Assembly (NCBI GenBank): GCA_022825825.1
Contig: JAJDWA010000070.1
Coordinates: 1 to 64,000, forward strand
Direction: 5' to 3'
DNA length: 64,000 nt
Source of the DNA: Candidatus Poribacteria bacterium
GTDB taxonomy: Bacteria > Poribacteria > WGA-4E > WGA-3G
Every line of letters starts with the position of its first letter. The first letter of the stretch is position 1. Both the position numbers and the translations under genes were made by a program. This document shows, in pieces, positions 8,600 to 18,254 of the stretch. The notes under the pieces were generated by a model, which did not search any database, had not been told where the DNA came from, and was given only the letters and a program-made list of their open reading frames with translations.

Positions 8600-9188
8600 G
8601 AGCCAGGATTCACAAGATTGCTGAGTCTGTAGCTGAGGTAGAGTGACAGCGAAACCTACATAGCCGTCAACCTCGGGTAGACGCGTTTTCTAAACGCGCT
8701 GTTAGACAAATTTTAGCACAGATATAGGAGCGTTTCCCTGAAAATTAATTTATTAATTCGATAATTTTGGAGAAAACTTCAGCAGAATACGCCATGTCTC
8801 ATAAACGAAAACAACGGTCGGGCACAGGGACCCACTCGGACGATGAAGTTGGATCCTCTAAAGGAAACCGTGTTTAACGATTTATGAGATAGATTGTACG
8901 GACCTTATCCTAATTTTTAACTTGTTTTTGAAATGCAAGCATGTTATTATATTATTAATTTCCACCATCAAATCTTTGAGATAGCTGTAGAAATGCACAT
9001 TTGCAGACGGTTCTAAACAGAAGTGTGTTAGAAAAAATCAATTGACATAGCGATATTTTACATTTTAATATCGGCAGAAATTGACACCTATCCCGCAGGT
9101 GTGCCTATTGTCATGACGCTTATAGCGGGCAAACTTAAGGAGAGCATTTGCTGGCATAATGCTTGCATTCAAAATGCTATAGAAATAA
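8600..9188. other. Repeat-bearing spacer before the DUF1501 gene
   Basis: No gene is seen in nearly 600 bases. It holds a hairpin around 8676-8705 (GACGCGTTTTCTAAACGCG), a TTTATTAATTCGATAATT end near 8747 that matches repeats at 18720 and 19810, and a palindromic element at 8797-8889 with nine-base ends TCTCATAAA/TTTATGAGA. The last 200 bases are AT-rich and probably carry the promoter of the next gene, which I cannot place with confidence. Confidence 0.4.
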
Positions 9189-10496
9189 ATGAGAACAGGA
9201 TTATGGATCCCCGAATATGATACACCTGAATTATGGCATAATGAGATTTCCCGACGTAGTTTTTTCAAATATGGCGTAAGTAGTTTTCTTGGACTCGTTG
9301 CAATGCAACACTTTGGAACCACAGGCAATGCGCAGTTGGAAAATGTTATCCCACGTGCAAAACGTTGTATCGTAATGTTCATGAGCGGCGGGCCGAGCCA
9401 ATTAGATACCTTCGATCCAAAAGACCCCTCACAAAAAAACAGTGGGCCTTTCATGCCAATTCCAACAAGTGTGAAAGGTATTCAGTTTTCTCAACATCTG
9501 CCTCAGGTTGCTGAACAAGCACATCACCTTTCTGTTATTCGTTCAATGGTGACCCGCGAAGGTAATCATGAACGCGCACGGTACTTACTACACACAGGAT
9601 ACGCACCTGGTGGGGCAGTGCGACACCCGACCATAGGTTCCTTAACATCATACTATCTTGATGACGATGAATCACATTTACCGAGTTGCGTCAACATCAA
9701 CTCCCCGACATACTCAGGGGGTTTCCTCGGTGCTTCACACGATCCATTTGTCGTGAGTAACCCTATGGAAAAGGTGGAAGATATTGAATATCCAGCACAA
9801 ATGGATACACACCGTTTTCGTGAACGGCTCAAAATGCTTAAAAACCTTGAACAAGATTTTATTGCTAAACGTTCTGGGGTCAAGACAGAAACGCATCAAG
9901 CCATTTACAAGAAAGCTGACGAACTTATCAACTCTCCCCAGATTAAAGCTTTTGAACTTAAGGAAGAACCGGCCGAAGTCCGCGAAGCTTACGGTATGAA
10001 CCGATTCGGACAAGGATGTTTGATGGCGAGAAGGCTCATTGAATCTGGTGTTAAATTTGTCGAGATAACACTTGATGGTTGGGACACACACGAAAATAAC
10101 TTCGAAAGAACCAAAGAACTCCTTAATGTTGTTGACCCAGCATTCGCCACGCTTGTTAGAGAGCTTAGCGAACGTGATCTGCTTGACGACACAATCGTTT
10201 TATGGCTTGGAGAATTCGGGCGAACGCCTCGAATTAATATGAACGATGGACGTGACCATCACCCGAACGGGTGGTCTGCAGTCATAGCAGGTGGTGGCAC
10301 ACGCGGTGGACAGGTTATCGGAAGCACTAATGAAGACGGGACAAAAGTTGTTGACCATCCCATAGGTGTAACCGATCTGTTCGCATCACTCTGCTTCGCT
10401 ATGGGGATTGACTATCAGGAAGAGAACATGTCTCGTTCAGGGCGTCCGATACGGGTCGTCAATGACGGTTTAGTTATTGAGGAATTATTTGTATAA
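9189..10496 (+). CDS. DUF1501 protein, Tat-exported
   Basis: The 435-residue protein belongs to the DUF1501 family, which has an alkaline-phosphatase/sulfatase-like fold. Landmarks are CIVMFMSGGPSQLDTFDPK (about residues 59-77), VTREGNHERARYLLHTGY, GQGCLMARRLIESGVKFVE, GWDTHENN, WLGEFGRTP and GRDHHPNGWS. Near the N-terminus the sequence SRRSFFKYG followed by a hydrophobic run is a twin-arginine signal, so export in folded form is likely. In Planctomycetes and relatives this gene is usually beside a DUF1549/DUF1553 cytochrome-like gene. That partner is absent here. The reaction is not known; hydrolysis of sulfate or phosphate esters is only a suggestion from the fold. The start is the first ATG; no strong ribosome-binding site is seen. 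Confidence 0.85.
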   Translation: MRTGLWIPEYDTPELWHNEISRRSFFKYGVSSFLGLVAMQHFGTTGNAQLENVIPRAKRCIVMFMSGGPSQLDTFDPKDPSQKNSGPFMPIPTSVKGIQFSQHLPQVAEQAHHLSVIRSMVTREGNHERARYLLHTGYAPGGAVRHPTIGSLTSYYLDDDESHLPSCVNINSPTYSGGFLGASHDPFVVSNPMEKVEDIEYPAQMDTHRFRERLKMLKNLEQDFIAKRSGVKTETHQAIYKKADELINSPQIKAFELKEEPAEVREAYGMNRFGQGCLMARRLIESGVKFVEITLDGWDTHENNFERTKELLNVVDPAFATLVRELSERDLLDDTIVLWLGEFGRTPRINMNDGRDHHPNGWSAVIAGGGTRGGQVIGSTNEDGTKVVDHPIGVTDLFASLCFAMGIDYQEENMSRSGRPIRVVNDGLVIEELFV

Positions 10497-10581
10497 AAAT
10501 CGAGTTAGTCTGGCATCTACCCTATAAATTTCTTGACTACGAATGGTGTAATTTAACATATACCTTACATTAGGTGTTTAC

Positions 10582-11142
10582 ATGCGAATTATCGCAGGGA
10601 AATTTAAGGGCAGACGCTTGACTAACCCTAAAAACATGACTGTACGCCCTACAACCGATAGAGTAAAAGAGTCTGTTTTTAGTATTTTGCACGAAAAAGT
10701 GATTAATGCCAGATTTCTTGACTTATGTGCGGGGTCTGGCAATATCGGTATTGAGGCGCTTAGTCGTGGAGCAAAACAGGTAACCTTCTTAGAACAAAAC
10801 CTGAAATGTATTAGATTGATTGAACAGAATCTTCAAGCATGTGGTTTGGAAATCAGCGATCCACAAGTTCAGTTGATTCGTGCAGATGTTACAAAGGGTA
10901 TAAAAAAACTGAACGTGCGATCAGAGACATTTGACCTTGTTTATTTTGATCCACCTTACAATGCTGAACTTTACAATAAATGTCTCTCACACATTTCAGA
11001 CACACGCATACTTGAATCTACAGGAACACTTCTCGTAGAACATCGTAAACGGACCGTACTTCCATTAAATTTTGGTCTACTAACATGCGATAGAGAAAAG
11101 CAGTACGGAGACATCTGTTTAAGTTTCTACCGATATTTGTAG
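10582..11142 (+). CDS. rsmD: 16S rRNA (guanine(966)-N(2))-methyltransferase RsmD
   Basis: The 186-residue length and all the main motifs match RsmD: MRIIAGKFKGRRL at the N-terminus, RPTTDRVKESVFSIL, the SAM-binding FLDLCAGSGNIGIEALSRGA (about residues 48-67) and the catalytic DPPY motif in LVYFDPPYN (about 121). The enzyme methylates G966 of 16S rRNA in assembled 30S subunits using S-adenosylmethionine. It starts at an ATG 85 bases after the DUF1501 gene. In many bacteria it is paired with coaD; no coaD follows here. Confidence 0.93.
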   Translation: MRIIAGKFKGRRLTNPKNMTVRPTTDRVKESVFSILHEKVINARFLDLCAGSGNIGIEALSRGAKQVTFLEQNLKCIRLIEQNLQACGLEISDPQVQLIRADVTKGIKKLNVRSETFDLVYFDPPYNAELYNKCLSHISDTRILESTGTLLVEHRKRTVLPLNFGLLTCDREKQYGDICLSFYRYL

Positions 11143-11208
11143 GTACAATGTATTCGGCATGGTTTTGTATTAAAGTCGTGTTTACTTGCTTGAAAAAGGA
11201 AAGGGTGC

Positions 11209-13770
11209 ATGAAACTTGAGGACCTAGCCATCTCACGGCGGGGAAAACTCGTCGTAATAAATCACCAAGAATACCAAATCGAATTTAATTTATCAAAAGG
11301 AACATGGAATTATAGCAATAAAAACGATAAGACAATTATCAAGAACGCATTCACACAAATAGAGTTGATAGATGATATCACCCTGAAAACCTCAGATGAA
11401 GGGTTTCTCGAATTTCATACAGAACCGGTGAAAACTGATCCGTTTGGAACGCATCAAACCCTAAGGTTTTCTTACACAACTACTCGTCTAAACAAGGATA
11501 GTGACAGTTCACAACAATCATCTGAAAAAGATGGTCCGTCTGATGGAACCGGTATCCGTATACACACCTACCTTACCTGTTACGCTGACCAACCTTATAT
11601 TTTGTTAAAAGTTGGCGTTGAAAACCTATCGTCAACCCCTATCAGTTTGAAGAATATCACGCTAATTGATATTTCTGCGCAGCATGGGGCAATCCAATTA
11701 GGTGGACACCCTTCTCAATACCACCTATTCCTAAAAATGCCTCCGATAGCCCTCAAGCCAGGTACTCACCGAAAAATTTATGACGGATTCAATTTGAATC
11801 AAGATAATACCTCACAACCGTGTCAAGATGCTATTTTACACGATACCGATAGTAAAAGATCACTCGTATTCGGGTTCATCACAGCAAACAAGTGGTGGCC
11901 TCGCATGCAGATTGGTTACCAAGCTTCTAAGCGGAAATCTCAGCAAGGTTTAACAACTTGGTCGCTTTACCATGACTGTGAACAAAAATCGTGTGAAGCG
12001 GGTGAGGTAATCACATCAGAAATTGGTTACCTCGATTTTTCAGATGATGCGTCCTCATCTTATATACGTTATACAGAACGCCTTGCTGCTGAAAACGGTG
12101 CGCAAACCTATCAAACTTTACCAGAAAACAGTTCTTACAACGAAATATCCACAAGCCACTTTAATCAAAAAACTTTCTCTGGTTGGAGTTTAACATCGGA
12201 AAACATTCAAGGAGAAATGGGGGCGGGTGCCATCGCTGAACAAGTCCAATCAATAGCCAAAAGCCCATTATTTAAGCCTTCACTTATTGGTGGGATAGAC
12301 TGTATTCATTTAGAAACAGGGTGGCAAGCAAATCCAGGAGATTTGTTATTGGACTCAAATCTATTTCCTAAAGGTATGCCACCAGTGGTTGAAGATATAC
12401 ACGCGAAAGGATTCAAAGCGAGCATCTGTATTGATCCATTTGGCATTGCACAGAATTCGGAATTAGTCCAAAAACATCCTGAGGCATGTCTACGATCTAA
12501 AAACGCGGAACAAACGCCATCAGAAGATGGAAAATCGTCAAATAGCAGTGTGGATGAACCTGTTGAAGTTCATCTACCGGGCAGAGGTACACCGCTTGCG
12601 ATATTAGATGTTTCACATCCAAAAGCACAGACGCACGTCCAACAAGTAATTAAACAGTTAGTAGATGAATGGGGTTATGACATAATTAAAGTAGATTTGT
12701 CAAGTTACACGAGTGGTATGATGGCGGTTGCCCCAAATGTTACTTGGTCCGACAGTTCCCTTACTTCAACTGAATTGTACCGCTTAGCTGTTCGGTTGCT
12801 TGCAGAAGCAGTTGAAGCAACTCAAAAGGATGTGATTCTTGCAGGATATAACGCAATTGAAAGTGTTAGTATAGGGAATTTCCTTCTTAATTATCCGCTT
12901 TTCCGCCAAAAGCATGTAGACAGTAGTGATACATGGCATCAGCAAAATGGAACAAAGCATAGGTTAACCCGCTATGCTGGACATCTTAATGCGCATAAAA
13001 CACTCTGGCACCAGGTGTTTGGGGATTTAGTTGTAGATGAACCTCGCCCTGTAAATGAGGCAATTGTTGAGATGACCGCCGCTGCATTGAGTGGTGCGAC
13101 AGTTTCATGTGCCAATACACCAACAAGTTTTTCTATACCCCGCGCTGAATTAATAGCGAAGTTATTCCCACTTTCTGGAGAAGCAGCAACCCCGATTGAC
13201 CGGTACGATGAACCTTTATCACGGATTTGGCATTTGCCCATTCAAACACCACATGAGTCTTGGAATCTCATCGGCATTTTTAATTGGAAAGACCACCAAG
13301 ATGATGTACATCTGAATTTAGATGCTGTCGGTCTTAATCCAGAAAAAGACTATCTCGTTCACGACTTTTGGACGCGTCAATATTTAGGTGTTGTCTCTAA
13401 AAATGTTACGCTCCTGAATATCGCGCCGCGTTTAGCCAAATTGCTCTGTTTCCGAGAAGAACAAAAGGTACCGCAATTGCTCTCCACAGACATGCATTAT
13501 ACACAGGGGGGTGTTGAAATTTTATCTGCGGGATGGGATAACCGTAGTGAAAGTTTCCTCCTTATCTGTCAGCCACCTCGACGAGCACAAGGAACATTTT
13601 TTATCCATGTGCCAGAGAACTATATTCCGATAGGAGTATCCGCTTACGGTAGTGATTATCAATACAGTTGGGACAGACCTATTTATCAGTTGACATTTGG
13701 TGCAACCGAGTCGCTGATCCAAGCCAGCATTCAATTTACAAAAACTTCAGGTGGTTCCGACAAAACTTGA
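11209..13770 (+). CDS. GH36-like alpha-galactosidase family glycosidase
   Basis: The 853-residue protein has the layout of GH36 enzymes: a beta-sandwich N-terminal domain, a central TIM barrel (about residues 330-650) and a C-terminal beta domain. The barrel shows HLETGWQANPGDLLLDSNLFP, GFKASICIDPFGIAQNSELVQKHP, AILDVSHPKAQTHV and YDIIKVDLSSYTSG, where the Asp of KVDLS sits at the place of the catalytic nucleophile. No signal peptide is seen, so it is probably cytoplasmic. I infer retaining hydrolysis of alpha-galactosides or related glycans, though distant relatives use other sugars. The ATG has AAAGGAAAGGG upstream. A Ser/Asp/Gly-rich loop (about 104-118) and another near 434-448 are insertions of low complexity. 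Confidence 0.75.
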   Translation: MKLEDLAISRRGKLVVINHQEYQIEFNLSKGTWNYSNKNDKTIIKNAFTQIELIDDITLKTSDEGFLEFHTEPVKTDPFGTHQTLRFSYTTTRLNKDSDSSQQSSEKDGPSDGTGIRIHTYLTCYADQPYILLKVGVENLSSTPISLKNITLIDISAQHGAIQLGGHPSQYHLFLKMPPIALKPGTHRKIYDGFNLNQDNTSQPCQDAILHDTDSKRSLVFGFITANKWWPRMQIGYQASKRKSQQGLTTWSLYHDCEQKSCEAGEVITSEIGYLDFSDDASSSYIRYTERLAAENGAQTYQTLPENSSYNEISTSHFNQKTFSGWSLTSENIQGEMGAGAIAEQVQSIAKSPLFKPSLIGGIDCIHLETGWQANPGDLLLDSNLFPKGMPPVVEDIHAKGFKASICIDPFGIAQNSELVQKHPEACLRSKNAEQTPSEDGKSSNSSVDEPVEVHLPGRGTPLAILDVSHPKAQTHVQQVIKQLVDEWGYDIIKVDLSSYTSGMMAVAPNVTWSDSSLTSTELYRLAVRLLAEAVEATQKDVILAGYNAIESVSIGNFLLNYPLFRQKHVDSSDTWHQQNGTKHRLTRYAGHLNAHKTLWHQVFGDLVVDEPRPVNEAIVEMTAAALSGATVSCANTPTSFSIPRAELIAKLFPLSGEAATPIDRYDEPLSRIWHLPIQTPHESWNLIGIFNWKDHQDDVHLNLDAVGLNPEKDYLVHDFWTRQYLGVVSKNVTLLNIAPRLAKLLCFREEQKVPQLLSTDMHYTQGGVEILSAGWDNRSESFLLICQPPRRAQGTFFIHVPENYIPIGVSAYGSDYQYSWDRPIYQLTFGATESLIQASIQFTKTSGGSDKT

Positions 13771-13816
13771 TGCACAATATCTTGTGTATGTGGTTTCTAA
13801 CTGTACATATTCGTTT

Positions 13817-14458
13817 ATGGAAAACATATCGACTCGCTACACACAGATGCAACGCCTCAAAAAACGCGCAAGTGTCTGCACAGATTGCGATTTGGCGAAA
13901 ACCCGAGTGAATGTTGTCTGTGGTAATGGAAATGTCAATGCTAAATTAGTTCTTGTTGGTGAAGGACCTTCCGCTGCTGATAATCACACGGGATTCCCAT
14001 TCTCAGGTCCCGCAGGCAATATGTTAGATGAGGTGCTTGTGGCAAGTGGATTAACACGTAGCGACATCTGGTTAACAAACATCATTAAATGTCGTGCTGT
14101 GGGATTGAAAGACGGTGCGTTGAAAAACCGCCCGCCAAAGACAACAGAAATTAAGGCATGTTCAAAATGGCTTGATAACGAACTAACTGTAATTCAACCG
14201 TCAGTGATCTTATGTTTGGGGGCGCCTGCTGCAAAGACAATCATTTATCCGCGCTTCCGCATTACAGAGGAACGCGGTGTCTGGTTTACAGATACTCGTT
14301 ACGCTCCTTTTGCTATGGCTACATTCAACCCTGCGTACGTCCTGCGGCAAGAAGGTGACAATTTTACGACAACGCGTCGAACCATCATCAACGATATTAG
14401 TGAAGCAAAACGTAAACTGGACGAGGCTAAAAACATTCCGAAATCCACACTCTTTTAA
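13817..14458 (+). CDS. Family 4 uracil-DNA glycosylase-like protein
   Basis: The 213-residue protein has all four cysteines expected to hold the 4Fe-4S cluster of family 4 enzymes: C-x2-C in SVCTDCDLAKTR (residues 21 and 24), one in NIIKCR and one in IKACSKWL. The uracil-pocket loop GEGPSAADNHTGFPFSGPAG is typical. The C-terminal loop, usually H-P-A/S-x-L-L-R, reads NPAYVLRQ here, so Asn replaces the usual His. The enzyme removes uracil from DNA in base-excision repair. I prefer the ATG at 13817; a GTG at 13751 would overlap the glycosidase by 20 bases and adds a tail without family similarity. Translation coupling with the upstream gene is possible. Confidence 0.85.
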   Translation: MENISTRYTQMQRLKKRASVCTDCDLAKTRVNVVCGNGNVNAKLVLVGEGPSAADNHTGFPFSGPAGNMLDEVLVASGLTRSDIWLTNIIKCRAVGLKDGALKNRPPKTTEIKACSKWLDNELTVIQPSVILCLGAPAAKTIIYPRFRITEERGVWFTDTRYAPFAMATFNPAYVLRQEGDNFTTTRRTIINDISEAKRKLDEAKNIPKSTLF

Positions 14459-14496
14459 AGGATATAATAGGGCATCTACCACGTGCCATCACAAAA

Positions 14497-15456
14497 ATGA
14501 ATTCTAAAAAACAGGTTGCAATAGAGGCAGTCCTCAAAGCCGCAGAACTCTGTCAACAGGTCCAGAATGAAATGGTATCAACAGATGCTATTCAAAAAAG
14601 TGACCGCAGTCCTGTAACCGTAGCAGATTTTGGATCGCAAGCACTGATATGCAAAGCGATTGGTGAGGCTTTTCCTGCAGACATTATTGTTGCTGAAGAG
14701 GACGCTGAATCTCTTAGACAAAATTTGATACTTTTGGATCGTGTCACAGATTATGTTAAACGTTTTGTAAAGGGTAAAGTGTTAAATCAAAACGTTTCCG
14801 AATGGATTAACAGAGGAAGTGGTGAGATTAGCAAAAGTTTCTGGACACTTGATCCGATTGATGGCACAAAGGGATTTCTTCGCAATGATCAGTACGCCAT
14901 CGCGTTAGCATGGATTGTTGATGGTAAAGTAGCGCTCGGTATTTTAGGATGTCCAAATCTACCACATCGGTTGGACGATCCCGATTCTCAACGCGGATGC
15001 CTTTTTGTCGCTGTTCGCGGTGAAGGCACGACTATATATACAACAAAAGGAAAGTTTTTAGGAGAAGCGCGCGTTTCGGAAAACGCATCTCGGTTAGCAG
15101 AAAGTTTTGAATCTACACATGGCGACAGCGACACACATACAAAAATTGCTAACAAACTCGGACTTAACAAACCGCCACTTCAAATTGACAGCCAAGCAAA
15201 ATACGGCATTGTCGCACGCGGAGAAGCCTCTCTCTATATCCGCCTTCCGAATCCCGCTTATCCTGATTATCGCGAGTGTATTTGGGACCATGCAGCAGGG
15301 TTAATTGTAGTTGAGGAAGCTGGCGGAAAAGTAACTGATGCAAACGGAAAACCTTTGAGTTTTCTTAGCGGTAGGCGTATGACCGAAAATCGTGGTGTCG
15401 TAGCAACCAATGGAACGTTACATGGACAGGTTTTGTCTGTCCTATCTTCTATGTAA
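14497..15456 (+). CDS. 3'(2'),5'-bisphosphate nucleotidase-like phosphatase (CysQ/Hal2 type)
   Basis: The 319-residue protein belongs to the lithium-sensitive inositol monophosphatase superfamily. Metal-binding motifs are DRSPVTVADFGSQ (residues about 29-41), IIVAEEDAE (about 66), the signature FWTLDPIDGTKGFLR (about 116-130) and the C-terminal WDHAAGLIVVEEAGG (about 264). The GTKGF form of the signature and the length resemble Hal2/SAL1 PAP phosphatases more than inositol monophosphatase, so removal of the 3'-phosphate of phosphoadenosine phosphate is the likely reaction, in sulfate metabolism. Twelve bases separate it from the dehydrogenase gene that follows, so they probably share a transcript. 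Confidence 0.82.
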   Translation: MNSKKQVAIEAVLKAAELCQQVQNEMVSTDAIQKSDRSPVTVADFGSQALICKAIGEAFPADIIVAEEDAESLRQNLILLDRVTDYVKRFVKGKVLNQNVSEWINRGSGEISKSFWTLDPIDGTKGFLRNDQYAIALAWIVDGKVALGILGCPNLPHRLDDPDSQRGCLFVAVRGEGTTIYTTKGKFLGEARVSENASRLAESFESTHGDSDTHTKIANKLGLNKPPLQIDSQAKYGIVARGEASLYIRLPNPAYPDYRECIWDHAAGLIVVEEAGGKVTDANGKPLSFLSGRRMTENRGVVATNGTLHGQVLSVLSSM

Positions 15457-15467
15457 AAGGAGTTTTT

Positions 15468-16445
15468 ATGAAAGCGGGGCAAATCGTTGCACCACATCAT
15501 ATCGAAATTATTGATATAGATAAACCGAGTTTGGCAGACTATTCTGATGGCACAGTAATGATCAAAACGATCCATAGTGCGATCTGTGGTAGTGATATGC
15601 CATCTTTTGTCCTTGAACACCCTGCCGAACGTTACCCGCTTGGACACGGGCTTTCTATTCATGAGGCAATTGGTGTTGTTGTAGAGAGCAAGTCAGAGAA
15701 ATTCAAAGCCGGAGACGAGGTGCTTGCGCTGCCACGCCATATTGGTGGATGTTCAGAATTTTTTCTATCCCATGAGAGTGTTACTTTGCCGTTGGTGGAT
15801 TATCACCGAAAAGACTGCATCTTAATGTCTCAGCCTCTGGGAACTGTCGTTTGGGCATGTCGGAAGTTAGGGAATCTGCTCAATTTGGATACTGTGGTTA
15901 TAGGGCAAGGACCGATGGGATTGCTCTTTACGCACATGTTGAGTAATCTTGGTGCAAGAACAGTCATAACTACCGATTTAGTAGATTTTCGACTTGAAGT
16001 TTCTAAACAGATGCGCGCCACACATACGATAAATTCTGCAAACGAAGACCTTGTTGCAGCTGTTAAAGAGATCACAGAGGGTAGAATGGCTGATCTTGTC
16101 ATTGAAGTGGTCGGACATCAAACAGAGACAATCAACACCTGCTTGCAACTCCTAAAACGAGGGGCAACACTTCTTGCTTTCGGTGTGCCAGATGATGAGG
16201 TATACAATTTCAACTTCTCTGAGTTTTTTAGGAAAAATATCCAATTTATCGGCTCTGTCGGACCAGATGTACCGAACGACTTCCCGTTAGCAATGGATAT
16301 GATTGCACAAGAACGTATTGACGTATCACCGATTATTACACATCATCTGCCGTTCACCGAAGCACAAAAGGGCTTTGAGATGGCACTACATAAGAAAGAT
16401 GAAGCGGTCAAGATAGTATTTGATTATCCGAATACCGATGACTGA
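15468..16445 (+). CDS. Zinc-dependent alcohol dehydrogenase-like (MDR) oxidoreductase
   Basis: The 325-residue medium-chain dehydrogenase has the N-terminal catalytic domain with AICGSDMP (Cys as zinc ligand, about residue 40) and LGHGLSIHEAIGVV, where His and Glu are in the usual ligand region, followed by GDEVLAL. The Rossmann part shows VVIGQGPMGLLFTHMLSNLGA (about 144-164). The four-cysteine structural zinc lobe is missing, as in many shorter members. It oxidises an alcohol or polyol with NAD(P); the substrate cannot be told. AAAAGGAG lies ahead of the ATG. It ends six bases from the convergent Gfo/Idh/MocA gene. Confidence 0.8.
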   Translation: MKAGQIVAPHHIEIIDIDKPSLADYSDGTVMIKTIHSAICGSDMPSFVLEHPAERYPLGHGLSIHEAIGVVVESKSEKFKAGDEVLALPRHIGGCSEFFLSHESVTLPLVDYHRKDCILMSQPLGTVVWACRKLGNLLNLDTVVIGQGPMGLLFTHMLSNLGARTVITTDLVDFRLEVSKQMRATHTINSANEDLVAAVKEITEGRMADLVIEVVGHQTETINTCLQLLKRGATLLAFGVPDDEVYNFNFSEFFRKNIQFIGSVGPDVPNDFPLAMDMIAQERIDVSPIITHHLPFTEAQKGFEMALHKKDEAVKIVFDYPNTDD

Positions 16446-16451
16446 AAACTA

Positions 16452-17501
16452 TTAAAGAGGCAATTCAACGATTCGCCCTTCACGGCTTGATTGATAGATA
16501 GCGAGGATTATTTCAACCGCTTTGCGTCCCTCGCGACCGTCAACCAAATGTGAAGCCTCAGTTTCAAGACCGTTAATAAGGTTTTCCATCTGTCTGCGAT
16601 GATTCGCATGATTGATTGCACGCGGATCTGAAGCACCGCCGCCGGTGTCTGTCTGTTGGGCAAATTTCTCCCGAATCTCAGCATCTTCTGGGAGTTCCGG
16701 GTCAAATTCCCATTTGACAATGTCCTCTTCTTCTAAAATAGCGGTGCCTTTTGTACCGCAGATTTCGGTTTTCTTGAACATGCCCGGGTAAGCAGCGGTT
16801 GTGCCTTCAATGACACCTAACGCACCGTTTTCAAACCGAAGCGCAGCAACAGCGACGTCTTCAACTTCAATGCGTTCGTGTGCTAACGTATCAGTAAATG
16901 CTTGCACAAATTTGACGGGTCCCATAAAATACTGTAGGAGGTCGATAGCATGGATAGACTGATTCATCAGGGCACCGCCGCCATCAAGATTCCACGTGCC
17001 GCGCCAACCACCGCTGTCGTAATATTCTTGGGAGCGATACCACTTGATATACGCACCACCTAATGTTAACTTACCGAACCGTTCGCTCTCAATCGTTGAT
17101 TTTACGAGTTGAGAACCTTCGGTAAATCGTGAATTAAAAATGGCACATAACCGAACACCCGCTTCATTGCAGGCTTGGATAATTTCATCGCACCGCTGCA
17201 AAGTAATTTCCAACGGTTTTTCAACAATAACATGCTTACCCGCTTTTGCTGCTGCAACTGCGGGCTCTAAATGCGCACCACTTGGTGTGCAAACACAAAC
17301 GATATCGAGGTCATCACGTTTGAGCATATCATTATAATCGGCATAACTATCAACATTATATTTATCTGTGAGTCGTTTAGCATTGTCAGCATTTCGGGAA
17401 CTCACAGCAACTAATTGACCGTGTTCTAATTCGGAAATCGCGGCGGAGTGAAAATCAGAAACCATTCCGCACCCTATAATACCAAAACCGTAAGTTTTCA
17501 T
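16452..17501 (-). CDS. Gfo/Idh/MocA family dehydrogenase
   Basis: The 349-residue protein has the N-terminal Rossmann fold with GIIGCGMVSDFH (residues about 6-17), the VCVCTPSGAH stretch, the catalytic EKPLEIT motif (about 94) and, in the C-terminal sheet domain, GGGALMNQSIHAIDLLQY with the H-x3-D pattern. Family members oxidise or epimerise sugars and inositols with NAD(P). No sugar-specific neighbour narrows the substrate. It is convergent with the MDR dehydrogenase and divergent from the TPR gene; both it and that gene must be promoted from the 66-base gap at 17502-17567. Confidence 0.87.
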   Translation of the reverse strand: MKTYGFGIIGCGMVSDFHSAAISELEHGQLVAVSSRNADNAKRLTDKYNVDSYADYNDMLKRDDLDIVCVCTPSGAHLEPAVAAAKAGKHVIVEKPLEITLQRCDEIIQACNEAGVRLCAIFNSRFTEGSQLVKSTIESERFGKLTLGGAYIKWYRSQEYYDSGGWRGTWNLDGGGALMNQSIHAIDLLQYFMGPVKFVQAFTDTLAHERIEVEDVAVAALRFENGALGVIEGTTAAYPGMFKKTEICGTKGTAILEEEDIVKWEFDPELPEDAEIREKFAQQTDTGGGASDPRAINHANHRRQMENLINGLETEASHLVDGREGRKAVEIILAIYQSSREGRIVELPL

Positions 17502-17567
17502 TTGATGTTTTCCTTCTTTAAGACTAATAAACCAATTTCAAGATTTTTTCTACATTATAAATAAACT

Positions 17568-18254
17568 ATGACTGCTAACGAAACGCAAGATCAAAGACCT
17601 GAACCTATAGAAGAACTTAACGCAGATGCCAATGAAAATCAAAATCATGAATCTGCAGAAGATTCTGATGTTGAACAAGCACCAACAAATAAAGTATTCA
17701 GAATCGGTTGTATGACGTTTTGCCTTGCTGTGACTGTACTCTTTTTATGGGCCTGGCACCACGAAATGCAGTTCAAAGACAACTATCGAAAAGCGTCTTT
17801 CCACATGCGCAATGAAGAACCAGAACAAGCGATAGAGGCGTATCAAAAAGCGATTAAAAACAAGGAACGCACAATTTTCTTCAAAGATGCTCCGTCTGCT
17901 TACAACAACCTTGGACAAGCCTATTTGTCTGCTAAACAGTATCCGCAAGCCATTGAAACATTCAAAAAAGCGATACGGATGGCACCAGATATGGCAGAAG
18001 GTTATGTCAATTTAGCAACCGTCTATCTCCAGAAAAATGAACCAGCAAATGCTCGTGCAATATGCCTTGATGCGCTCCAAACTTTTCCTGAAGCACCACT
18101 ATTACACTATAACCTCGCGTGTGCTTACGCCCTAACAAATGAACTGCAAAAATCTTTAAACTCGCTTATTCAAGCAGTAAATCTTGACCCAGAACTCAGA
18201 AATTTCGCAGAACAGGAAGGCGCGCTAAAAGATATTGTGCCTGCACTTCCTTAA
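17568..18254 (+). CDS. Membrane-anchored TPR protein
   Basis: The 228-residue protein begins with about 45 acidic, polar residues, has one membrane helix (about 48-66, GCMTFCLAVTVLFLWAW) and then three to four tetratricopeptide repeats: ASFHMRNEEPEQAIEAYQKA, SAYNNLGQAYLSAKQYPQAI, AEGYVNLATVYLQKNEPANA and PLLHYNLACAYALTNELQKS. Such proteins scaffold complexes on the membrane, here with the repeats on the far side if the N-terminus stays inside. The specific partner is unknown. Confidence 0.8.
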   Translation: MTANETQDQRPEPIEELNADANENQNHESAEDSDVEQAPTNKVFRIGCMTFCLAVTVLFLWAWHHEMQFKDNYRKASFHMRNEEPEQAIEAYQKAIKNKERTIFFKDAPSAYNNLGQAYLSAKQYPQAIETFKKAIRMAPDMAEGYVNLATVYLQKNEPANARAICLDALQTFPEAPLLHYNLACAYALTNELQKSLNSLIQAVNLDPELRNFAEQEGALKDIVPALP

